In this document: positions 1 to 6,869 of the stretch, piece by piece
Position numbering within the stretch: position 1 is the stretch's first letter
Layout of the letters: each line of letters starts with the position of its first letter
Program-made: the position numbers and the translations under genes
The notes under the pieces: model-generated
The model's database searches: none
What the model saw: only the letters and a program-made list of their open reading frames with translations
Told to the model about the DNA's origin: nothing
NCBI GenBank assembly: GCA_018823905.1
Contig: JAHJHL010000149.1
Span: 1 to 41,459, forward strand
Origin: Alphaproteobacteria bacterium
GTDB taxonomy: Bacteria > Pseudomonadota > Alphaproteobacteria > Sphingomonadales > Sphingomonadaceae
DNA: 41,459 nt
Direction of reading: 5' to 3'

Positions 1-2
1 AT

Positions 3-317
3 TCACTCATGGCGCCTCTGTCGCACAGCATGGCGACCCGTGACAGGGGGGATCGATGGTCGCCGCCAAGGGGAATTGTCGTCATGAATAAAGCCGGGCT
101 TGGGCGGCGGAGCCTGATCGCCGGCGACGGATGGCGGCGGATCGAAAAGCCTGTCGATCGTCCCTTCAACATCAAAGATTTCGATTTCAGTCAAAATCAG
201 CCGCAACGCGTCGCGATTTCGGCTGACCCGTGCCGCGTCTAAGCGATCGAACAGACCCCGGGCAAAAAGCTGTTCATTGAACGTCATCCCTTCCTGCGGG
301 TCGTTCGGTTCAACCAT
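3..317 (-). CDS. Small hypothetical protein downstream of ABC ATPase
   Basis: A 104-residue protein that I do not recognise. Its ATG overlaps the end of the upstream ABC ATPase gene by 8 bases, so the two are probably co-transcribed and translationally coupled. It looks soluble: no signal peptide or membrane segment. The first 60 residues are acidic and probably helical; the tail is rich in Pro, Arg and His and looks disordered. The stop codon is at the very edge of the window, so the gene is complete. Its place directly after an ABC-2-type ATPase suggests an accessory role to that transporter, but nothing in the sequence proves it. Confidence 0.6.
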   Translation of the reverse strand: MVEPNDPQEGMTFNEQLFARGLFDRLDAARVSRNRDALRLILTEIEIFDVEGTIDRLFDPPPSVAGDQAPPPKPGFIHDDNSPWRRPSIPPVTGRHAVRQRRHE

Positions 318-1233
318 TCGCCGCGCGCGTCAGATTCAGGAACACATCCTCCAGGTCGGCCTCGCGCGTCGACACATCGACGATGCCGTGGCCCATCGCA
401 TTCACCGCGGCGAGCACTTCGCCTGCGTTCATGCGGTCCTTGTTGTAACTGATCGCAAGCCCGCGCGTCCCCTCGCGCTCGATCTTGTCGAAGGCGGGGT
501 GGGTCGGCAGGTCGGTGATATCTTCGTCCAAGGTCACGACGACGATCTTTTCACGCGCCATATCGACTAGCTCGCGCGTCGGCTTGTTCGCGATCAGCTT
601 GCCATGGTTGATGATCGCGATGCGGTCGCACAGCTCCTCGGCCTCTTCGAGATAATGCGTCGTCAGCACCACCGTCACCCCGCGGTCGTTGAGCGACTGG
701 ACATAGGACCAGAGCTGTTGGCGGAGTTCGATGTCGACCCCCGCGGTGGGCTCGTCGAGGACGATGATCGGCGGCGAATGGACCATCGCCTTGGCGACGA
801 GCAGGCGGCGCTTCATGCCTCCCGACAGCGTCCGCGCATAAGCGTCGCGCTTGTCGGTCAGATGCACCGCGGCGAGCAGTTCATCCGAAATGCGTTTCGC
901 CTTCGGCACGCCATAAAGCCCCGCCTGATTCTCCAGCGTCTCATAGGGCGTGAAGAAGGGATCGAAGACGATTTCCTGCGGCACGATGCCGATCGAATAT
1001 TTGGCGTTGCGCGGGTCGGCGTCGATGTCGAAGCCCCAGATGCTCGCCGACCCGGCTGTCTTGTTGACCAGCCCCGCCAGGATATTGATCAGCGTCGACT
1101 TGCCCGCACCGTTAGGTCCGAGCAGCCCGAAAATCTGGCCGCGCGGCACGTCGAAACTGACATTGTCGAGCGCCTGCTTGCCGCCGGCATAGATTTTGGA
1201 GACGGCGTCGATGCGAATGGCGGCTTCGGTCAT
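310..1233 (-). CDS. ABC transporter ATP-binding protein (ABC-2 export type)
   Basis: A 307-residue cytoplasmic ATPase subunit that would power an ABC-2 type exporter. Visible motifs: Walker A GPNGAGKST near residues 39-47, signature LSGGM near 136-140, Walker B IIVLDEP near 156-162, and the switch His in TTHYLEEAEELCD. About 90 residues follow the nucleotide-binding domain and end in DLEDVFLNLT, as in NodI/CcmA-like ATPases of this class. The open frame continues upstream to 1809, but homology starts only at MTEAAIRIDAVSKIY. I chose the ATG at 1233; an in-frame ATG at 1245 is equally possible. The permease is not in the window and may lie to the left. The substrate cannot be told. Confidence 0.9.
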   Translation of the reverse strand: MTEAAIRIDAVSKIYAGGKQALDNVSFDVPRGQIFGLLGPNGAGKSTLINILAGLVNKTAGSASIWGFDIDADPRNAKYSIGIVPQEIVFDPFFTPYETLENQAGLYGVPKAKRISDELLAAVHLTDKRDAYARTLSGGMKRRLLVAKAMVHSPPIIVLDEPTAGVDIELRQQLWSYVQSLNDRGVTVVLTTHYLEEAEELCDRIAIINHGKLIANKPTRELVDMAREKIVVVTLDEDITDLPTHPAFDKIEREGTRGLAISYNKDRMNAGEVLAAVNAMGHGIVDVSTREADLEDVFLNLTRAANG

Positions 1234-1345
1234 GGCGGTTGCCATAGCCGCGCACCCGCGCGTGTAAAAGCCCTGATCGCCGCACCGCCTTTTGCCCAGC
1301 ATCGCGTTAACGCTATCTTCGAGATTCGCCGCTAGGACCGGGGAT

Positions 1346-1906
1346 GTGAGGACCAGACACACCCAAAACCCGCAGCTCGCGCTGCGCGGCATCGCCGCCT
1401 GCGCGCTGATGATGGCCCCGGCCATTGCGACGCCGGCCCATGCCCAGCAAACGGCGCAGGCGCAAAGCGAAGCCATCGTGCTGCGCCCGCTGTCCTTCTT
1501 CAAGGTCAACGACCTGAGTTTCGGCGACATCATTCCGTCGAACGCCGCCGGAACGGTAACGCTGGAACCCGATGGATCGCGGACGCGCACCGGCGGCGTG
1601 ACGCTGGCCGGTAACGGCGGAGAACCGGCGCGCTTTGCGGGGCTGGGCACGGTCAATCGCCAAGTCAATATTTCGCTGGGATCGAACACGATCTGGCTGA
1701 CCGGGCCGGGCGTGCGAATGCGCGCACGCACCTTTGAAATCGGCAGTACCCCGACCGCGGTGCTGTCGACCTCGCCGACGCGCTTCCGGATCACCTCGCC
1801 GCTCGGCAACTATAATTTCCCGGTCGGTGCTACGCTCGAGGTCGGGGCCAATCAGGCGCCCGGCGATTACAGCGGCACGTTCACGATCACACTCAACTAT
1901 CTTTAG
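1346..1906 (+). CDS. Secreted DUF4402 domain protein
   Basis: Probably begins at the GTG at 1346, which puts a basic n-region and a hydrophobic signal peptide ending in PAHA|QQ at the start of the protein (about 186 residues). A TTG at 1292 extends the frame but places charged sequence before the signal. The mature part matches my memory of DUF4402: FGDIIPS near its start, repeated short beta-strand segments, and a terminal GDYSGTFTITLNYL strand. Such proteins are exported beta-sandwich proteins, often compared with pilin-like surface subunits. It is transcribed divergently from the ABC ATPase. The function is unknown. Confidence 0.8.
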   Translation: MRTRHTQNPQLALRGIAACALMMAPAIATPAHAQQTAQAQSEAIVLRPLSFFKVNDLSFGDIIPSNAAGTVTLEPDGSRTRTGGVTLAGNGGEPARFAGLGTVNRQVNISLGSNTIWLTGPGVRMRARTFEIGSTPTAVLSTSPTRFRITSPLGNYNFPVGATLEVGANQAPGDYSGTFTITLNYL

Positions 1907-1924
1907 AGCTTCTGTGGGGGAAGA

Positions 1925-1973
1925 GCGGCACCGGATGACCACCTGTATTCGCCAGAATACTTGCCGGTGCCGC
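1925..1973. repeat. Nested inverted repeat after the DUF4402 gene
   Basis: A perfect 10-bp inverted repeat (GCGGCACCGG at 1925-1934, CCGGTGCCGC at 1964-1973) encloses a second perfect one (GTATTC at 1945-1950, GAATAC at 1955-1960). An RNA copy could fold as a two-tier hairpin with an asymmetric internal loop. It starts 19 bases after the DUF4402 stop codon and could end or stabilise that transcript. There is no T-run after it. The rest of 1907-2159 shows no convincing gene. Confidence 0.6.
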
Positions 1974-2159
1974 ATGACCCTGCCCTAAACCGCTCTGTCG
2001 CGCATCGATGATGAGCGGGATCGCCCCGCTCCGCATTCGACGAACAGGCAAGCGTCCTGCGGTCGGACGGGGCGCACCAAGTCGAAAAAATGCCAGGGAT
2101 GACACCCCACGTGACAGTGCTAGCCAGCGCCGCCTACGACGCGGCGATCATCCCGTGCC

Positions 2160-2807
2160 TCACAACATCGCAATCATACGCTCGATCGCTTGTCCTGCCA
2201 TGCGAGCGGCGCGAACAAGATTGGCGTGAAAATCATCTCCGCTGTCACCGTTCGCCTCGTCGGTCACCGCCTTGATCGCGACCCACGGCTTGCCAAGCCG
2301 AACCGCAGCCTGTGCCACCGCACCGACCTCCATATCGACGAGCGTTGCGCCAAGCGATTGGAGGTCGGCGGCGGCGGCCGGGCAGGCGATGAAGCTGTCG
2401 CCGCTGGCGATCCGCGCGTGCGGCAAGCCGAGGCCGGGGTCGGGCATTGCGGTGAAATGCGCCTCTGCCGCTTCGCCCATCGGCCAGTCGCCCGCGCGAT
2501 AGCGGCGGAACAGGCCGGGATGCGTCGCGCCATAGTCGTGCTGGAGCGCCTCGGCGAGCCAATAGGCGCCGGGCGTGGCGCCGAGCGCGCCGCAGGTGCC
2601 GGTCATCAGGATCAGGTCGGCCTTGGCGCCGAGCAGGCCGACGGCGGTCGCTGCGTTGACCTTGCCGAGGCCGCAGGTGGCGATGGTCAGGTTGTGGTTT
2701 TGGGTTGTGAGGTGGCGGAGGGGGATGGGATCGGTTTCGCGCGTGCCGGTGTTGGGGAACAGAGCGTCGGCCTCTTCGGGGAGCGCGGCGAGGATGAGGA
2801 GGTTCAT
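2160..2807 (-). CDS. mtnN: 5'-methylthioadenosine/S-adenosylhomocysteine nucleosidase-like protein
   Basis: A 215-residue member of the purine nucleoside phosphorylase/hydrolase superfamily. Members of this branch cleave adenine from methylthioadenosine or S-adenosylhomocysteine to recycle the products of SAM use. Family marks: LILAALPEEADAL at the N-terminus, the glycine-rich GLGKVNAA segment, TGTCGAL, the substrate-binding VDMEVGAVAQAA, and VTDEANGDSGDDF, which carries the catalytic Asp region. Length is close to the usual 230 residues. The family also includes futalosine hydrolase, so the exact substrate is not settled. It appears to be a single-gene unit with the repeat region upstream. 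Confidence 0.8.
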   Translation of the reverse strand: MNLLILAALPEEADALFPNTGTRETDPIPLRHLTTQNHNLTIATCGLGKVNAATAVGLLGAKADLILMTGTCGALGATPGAYWLAEALQHDYGATHPGLFRRYRAGDWPMGEAAEAHFTAMPDPGLGLPHARIASGDSFIACPAAAADLQSLGATLVDMEVGAVAQAAVRLGKPWVAIKAVTDEANGDSGDDFHANLVRAARMAGQAIERMIAML

Positions 2808-2895
2808 AGGGTGGGTTTAGCGGGCCTGGCGATCATCGCCAGCCTTGATGACGAAAATCGCGCAGAGACACGAACGAAACAGAGATTTCTTTAGT

Positions 2896-3045
2896 TCACG
2901 CGGAGACGCGGAGAGACGGTTTCATCTCCGTTCGTGCTGAGCTTGTCGACGCACTGTTCTTTCTGAGGCGTCGAAAAGAAAGGACGGCCCTTCGACAAGC
3001 TCAGGGCAAACGGTTTTGGAGGTCTCTCTCCGCGTCTCCGCGTGA
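2896..3045. repeat. Composite palindromic intergenic repeat
   Basis: Outer arms of 21 bp (2896-2916 and 3025-3045) are perfect inverted copies containing CGCGGAGACGCGGAGAG. Inside lies a second inverted pair, TGAGCTTGTCGA (2938-2949) and TCGACAAGCTCA (2992-3003), 12 bp perfect and extendable to 22 bp with three mismatches. I recall the inner core as a frequent intergenic repeat in sphingomonad genomes. The element fills much of the roughly 370-bp gap between the nucleosidase gene and the next transporter gene. I see no gene in it. Confidence 0.8.
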
Positions 3046-3091
3046 GCTTTGCAACGACTGCTTCGAAAGGCTACTTCGCGGCCCCTCCGTC

Positions 3092-3135
3092 AGCGCTTCG
3101 CGCTGCCACCTCCCCATGGCTTCGCCCCGGGGAGG
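3092..3135. repeat. Double hairpin before the SBF transporter gene
   Basis: Two adjacent hairpins: AGCGC-ttc-GCGCT at 3092-3104, and CCTCCCC-at-GGC-ttc-GCC-cc-GGGGAGG at 3109-3135. Both have TTC loops. They look like a REP-type intergenic element. They sit 45 bases before the chosen start of the transporter gene and would be in its leader if the promoter is upstream. Confidence 0.55.
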
Positions 3136-3180
3136 ATCATATTCTTGCCAAACCAGCCTCACCCCGCCATCGCCCTTCCC

Positions 3181-4152
3181 ATGCTCGCCCGCATCTTCCC
3201 CGACCGCTTCGTTCCCATCCTGCTCGCGACGATCCTGCTTGCCAGCCTGCTGCCGGTGCGCGGCGCGGCGGTGCCGATTGCGCAGGGCGTGTCGACCGCG
3301 GCGATCGTCCTGCTGTTTTTCCTCAACGGCGTCCGCCTGCCGCGAGACGAAGTGCTGCACGGCATCCGCAACTGGAAATTGCAGGGCAGCGCGTTGATGT
3401 TCTGCTTCGGGATCATGGCTTTGCTCGGGTTTGGCGCGCAGCTGGCGACCGCAGCGCTGCTCCCCGCGACGCTCGCGCTGGGTTTTCTCTTCCTAGGCAT
3501 CCTGCCCTCGACCGTCCAGTCGGCGACCGCCGCGGGCAGCATGGCTGGAGGCAATGTCGCGGCCAGCGTCGTTGCCGCGGCGCTGCTCAACCTGGTCGGC
3601 GTAATCGCCGCACCTTTGCTATTCGCGGCGCTCGCGGGCAGCGCGGGGGAGATCAGCGGGGCGGCGGCGCTGCGCATCGCCCTGATCCTGTTGCTGCCAT
3701 TCATCGTCGGCCAGCTGGCGCAGCGCTGGCTGCGGCCGTGGGTGCTGAAGCACAAGGGACTGACAACCGCGATGGACCGGACCGCGATCGCGGTCGCAGT
3801 CTATGTCGCTTTTTCGGCCGCGGTGGTCGCGGGCATCTGGGATCAGCTCGACGGGCGCGAGATCGGCATCGTGTTCGGCGCCGTCGCGGTACTCCTCGCG
3901 CTGTCGTTCGGCGGGGCGTGGGCTTTTGGCGCGCTGCTCAAGCTCGCACGGCCCGACCGCATCACCCTGCTGTTCGCGGGCGCACAGAAAAGTATCGCGG
4001 TCGGCGCGCCGCTCGCCGCGACGCTGTTTCCGCCCGCGATTGCCGGCATGGTGCTGGTCCCGATCCTCGTCTATCATATGGCGCAATTGATCCTGTCGGC
4101 TTGGATCGCGCCGGTGCTGGTGCGGCAGCCGACAGGTGTGGTGCTTGAATAA
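3181..4152 (+). CDS. Bile acid:sodium symporter family transporter (YfeH-like)
   Basis: An inner-membrane protein of about 323 residues with around ten hydrophobic segments. It resembles the SBF-like family (bile acid:Na+ symporter fold), with the glycine/alanine-rich segment GILPSTVQSATAAGSMAGGNVAAS and FAGAQKSIAVGAPLAATLFPP, the two discontinuous helix regions that bind ions and substrate in this fold. The open frame extends to 3049, but that part is basic and Pro-rich and lies over hairpin repeats. The ATG at 3181 (MLARIFPDRF) gives the normal family start, although no clear ribosome-binding site precedes it. The substrate cannot be predicted. Confidence 0.85.
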   Translation: MLARIFPDRFVPILLATILLASLLPVRGAAVPIAQGVSTAAIVLLFFLNGVRLPRDEVLHGIRNWKLQGSALMFCFGIMALLGFGAQLATAALLPATLALGFLFLGILPSTVQSATAAGSMAGGNVAASVVAAALLNLVGVIAAPLLFAALAGSAGEISGAAALRIALILLLPFIVGQLAQRWLRPWVLKHKGLTTAMDRTAIAVAVYVAFSAAVVAGIWDQLDGREIGIVFGAVAVLLALSFGGAWAFGALLKLARPDRITLLFAGAQKSIAVGAPLAATLFPPAIAGMVLVPILVYHMAQLILSAWIAPVLVRQPTGVVLE

Positions 4153-4204
4153 CACAGAGCCGCATGCCATATAGGCGAGTGGCAACGGGGTGGAAGGAAG
4201 ACGA

Positions 4205-5416
4205 ATGAGCGAGCAAACCGCGACGGCAACGGTGACCGACGAATTGAAGCTGACCCCGCCCGACCCGGTACCCGTGGTGTCGCCCGAAAAGGCCGCCGGG
4301 CTGGTCCCGCTGTCGGGCGAGCAGAAATCGAAGCTGGAAGAACGCGTCGACGGCTTCATCGACGACCTGGTCGCGCAGGACGTCAACTCGCCTGCGTTCG
4401 GACAAAAGGTCGACCAGATCACCAACATGGGCCGCAAGGAAATGCTGGAGGCGGCGAACCAGTCGAACCGCTTTCTCGACCGCCCGATCAAGGCGATGGA
4501 CCGCGACAGCGACATCGGCCTGAACCTCATTGAACTGCGCAACACTGTCGAGCGGCTCGACCCTTCGTCGAACGGCAAGCTGATGTCGAAGCGCGGGTTT
4601 CTCGACAAGATTTTCGGCAGCAGCGTCACCAATTATTTCGCCAAATATCGTAGCGCCCAGTCGCATATCTCGGGCGTGCTCAGCGCGCTGGCGAACGGCA
4701 AGGACGAGCTGTTGATGGACAATGCCGCCATCGACGTCGAACGCCGCAAGCTGTGGGAGGCGATGGGCAAGCTGGAGCAGATGGTCCACATCGCGCAGAC
4801 GCTCGACGCCAAACTGGAAGCGAAAGCCGAAGAACTCGACAGCAGCGACCCGGCGAAGGCCAAGGTGCTGCGCGAAAATGCGCTCTTCTATGCGCGCCAG
4901 CGGACGCAGGATCTGCTGACGCAAATGGCGGTGACGGTGCAGGGCTATCTGGCGCTCGACCTGGTCAAAAAGAATAATGTCGAGCTGGTGAAGGGGGTCG
5001 ACCGCGCCAGCACGACCACCGTCGGCGCGCTGAAGACCGCGATCACCGTCGCGCAGGCGATGACCAACCAGAAGCTGGTGCTCGAACAGATCACCGCGCT
5101 CAATACGACGACCGCGAACATCATCGACGGCACGTCGAAGATGCTGAAGGACAACACCGCGCGCATCCACGAGCAGGCGGCGTCGAGCACGATCCCGATG
5201 GAGACGCTGCAGCGCGCGTTCCAGAATATCTATGACACGATGGACGCGATCGACACCTTCAAGCTGAAGGCACTCGACAGCATGAAGACCACCGTCAACA
5301 CGCTGGAGGGCGAGGTCGCCAAGTCGAAGGGCTATATCGCGCGCGCCGAGGGTGCGAGCCAGGCGCAGGCGAGCGTCGGCGGCGCCGAAAGCCCGCTCGC
5401 GTCGCTCGAAGGATGA
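4205..5416 (+). CDS. TelA/KlaA-family toxic anion resistance protein
   Basis: A 403-residue, mostly helical cytoplasmic protein of the TelA family, named for plasmid tellurite resistance but widespread on chromosomes with roles in envelope stress. Supporting segments: NRFLDRPIKAMDR, a YFAKYRSAQSHISGVLSAL helix, and ALFYARQRTQDLLTQMAVTVQGYLALDLVKKNN, followed by the Thr/Ala-rich helix VGALKTAITVAQAMTNQ. GGAAGGA lies just before the ATG at 4205; the frame also has an earlier start at 4190 that would bury this site. It is the first gene of an operon with a two-TM protein, a YqiJ-like protein and a flotillin. The stop overlaps the next ATG. Confidence 0.88.
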   Translation: MSEQTATATVTDELKLTPPDPVPVVSPEKAAGLVPLSGEQKSKLEERVDGFIDDLVAQDVNSPAFGQKVDQITNMGRKEMLEAANQSNRFLDRPIKAMDRDSDIGLNLIELRNTVERLDPSSNGKLMSKRGFLDKIFGSSVTNYFAKYRSAQSHISGVLSALANGKDELLMDNAAIDVERRKLWEAMGKLEQMVHIAQTLDAKLEAKAEELDSSDPAKAKVLRENALFYARQRTQDLLTQMAVTVQGYLALDLVKKNNVELVKGVDRASTTTVGALKTAITVAQAMTNQKLVLEQITALNTTTANIIDGTSKMLKDNTARIHEQAASSTIPMETLQRAFQNIYDTMDAIDTFKLKALDSMKTTVNTLEGEVAKSKGYIARAEGASQAQASVGGAESPLASLEG

Positions 5417-6132
5417 CGATGAGCGAGGTCGACAAGGTCCGGATGTCCGCGGCATCGGCGATCGAACGGTCGCGCGAACGGCGCCGCCCGATCGGGACCA
5501 AAAGCGTCGCGCTGCGCCGTCAGCATTTGTACAAAAAGCTGGGCCGGGTGCTGATCGCGGGTGGGATCGTGTTGCTGGGTGCCGCACTGTTCGGCGCGCT
5601 GATCCAGCCACTGGGGTTCACTGGATTGCTGGCGCTGTTCGTGCTGCTGATCGGCGTCGCAGTGCTGTTCGGCCGCTCGCCCTTTCCCGAACCGCGGCAG
5701 GCCGACCTGCCCAAGACCGATTTGAAGCAGCTCGCGGGGCGCACCGAAATTTGGCTCGAGGCGCAGCGCCCGATGCTGCCCGCCCCGGCGCGGACGCTGG
5801 TCGATGGCATCGGCGTCCAGCTCGACCTGCTCGCACCGCAGCTCCAAACGCTCGACCCGGGCGAACCCGCGGCGGCGAATATCCGAAAACTGGTCGGCGA
5901 AGATCTGCCCGAACTGGTCGCGGGCTATCAGCGCATTCCGGCGGGGCTGCGCGGCGAGGCGCATGCGGGGCGCACCCCCGACGAGACTTTGGTCGGCGGC
6001 CTGAAGATGCTGGAGGCCGAGATCGGCAGCGCGGCACGCAATCTGGCGGCGGGTGAGCTCGACAAACTGGCGACGCGCGAACGCTATCTCCAGCTGAAGT
6101 ATCAGGGCATTGAGGGCGAGGATCTGGCCTAG
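5413..6132 (+). CDS. Two-TM membrane protein, TelA partner
   Basis: A protein of about 239 residues that starts in an ATGA overlap with telA (a second in-frame ATG is at 5419). It has a basic N-terminal tail (ERSRERRRPIG), two adjacent membrane helices near residues 45-65 and 70-87, and a roughly 150-residue helical cytoplasmic domain. The tight overlap means coupled translation with TelA. In many bacteria TelA genes are paired with XpaC-type membrane proteins; this one has the same position and layout, but I do not see a diagnostic motif. The function is unassigned. Confidence 0.75.
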   Translation: MTMSEVDKVRMSAASAIERSRERRRPIGTKSVALRRQHLYKKLGRVLIAGGIVLLGAALFGALIQPLGFTGLLALFVLLIGVAVLFGRSPFPEPRQADLPKTDLKQLAGRTEIWLEAQRPMLPAPARTLVDGIGVQLDLLAPQLQTLDPGEPAAANIRKLVGEDLPELVAGYQRIPAGLRGEAHAGRTPDETLVGGLKMLEAEIGSAARNLAAGELDKLATRERYLQLKYQGIEGEDLA

Positions 6133-6185
6133 CCGAGCGTGCGGCATCGCTTGCAAAGCTTCGTCCCCATCGTCACATAGAACCG

Positions 6186-6806
6186 ATGTTCGATCTGTTT
6201 CTTGCTCCCGAAAACGCGATCTTCAGCTCGGCCCTGCTGCTGATGCTGCTGATCGGCGCGGTGCAGGCGATCGGACTCGCGGGCGACATTGACGCGGACG
6301 GCGATGCCGACAGCGACGCCGGCGTCGCCGATACGTTGCTGGCGTGGGCAGGAATCGGACGTCTGCCCTTCCTGATGTGGCTGGTGATATTCCTGGCGCT
6401 GTTCGGCGCGATCGGGCTGGGCCTGCAACAGTTGATGACCGCGCTGACCGGCGGTCCGGGCTCCAACCTGCTGATGGTTCCGCTCACCGCCGTCGGCGCG
6501 CTTCCCGTGACCGGCGCCGCGGCGCGCGTCGTCGCGCGGGTTTTGCCCGGGATCGAAACCACCGCGATCGAACGCGACGACCTGATCGGGCGTTTTGCCG
6601 AAATCAGCATCGGCACCGCGCGCATCGGCCACCCGGCGCGTGCGCGCGTGACCGACGAGCATGGGCAACCCCACCAGATCATGGTCGAGCCCGACAGCGC
6701 CGACCAGATTTTCCAGACCGGCGAAAGCGTGCTGCTGGTAAAACGCGACGGCGATATCTTCAAAGCCTTCACCCGCGGCGATTTCTATTTACCCCGGCTC
6801 GACTGA
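6186..6806 (+). CDS. YqiJ-like OB-fold membrane protein
   Basis: A 206-residue inner-membrane protein with helices near residues 12-33 and 60-80, a third hydrophobic stretch near 95-115, and a C-terminal beta-rich domain (about 130-200) that resembles the OB-fold/NfeD-like domain of E. coli YqiJ. An acidic loop (DIDADGDADSDAG) lies between the first two helices. YqiJ proteins are encoded next to YqiK flotillins and are thought to work with them in membrane microdomains; the same gene order is kept here. It is 53 bases after the preceding gene. Confidence 0.82.
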   Translation: MFDLFLAPENAIFSSALLLMLLIGAVQAIGLAGDIDADGDADSDAGVADTLLAWAGIGRLPFLMWLVIFLALFGAIGLGLQQLMTALTGGPGSNLLMVPLTAVGALPVTGAAARVVARVLPGIETTAIERDDLIGRFAEISIGTARIGHPARARVTDEHGQPHQIMVEPDSADQIFQTGESVLLVKRDGDIFKAFTRGDFYLPRLD

Positions 6807-6869
6807 CCGTAATATCTGCTCGGCGCGTTCCAATGACGGCAGCGCGAATCGATAGCAACGGGTGGGTTC

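Noticed and set aside
1234..1809. Upstream extension of the ABC ATPase frame (to 499 residues)
   Set aside because: It lies antisense to the DUF4402 gene, has no family similarity, and the ATPase domain begins at its normal N-terminus near 1233.
3962..5611. 549-residue minus-strand open frame over telA
   Set aside because: Arg/His/Asp-rich composition typical of an antisense shadow of a GC-rich gene; telA on the plus strand has clear family sequence.
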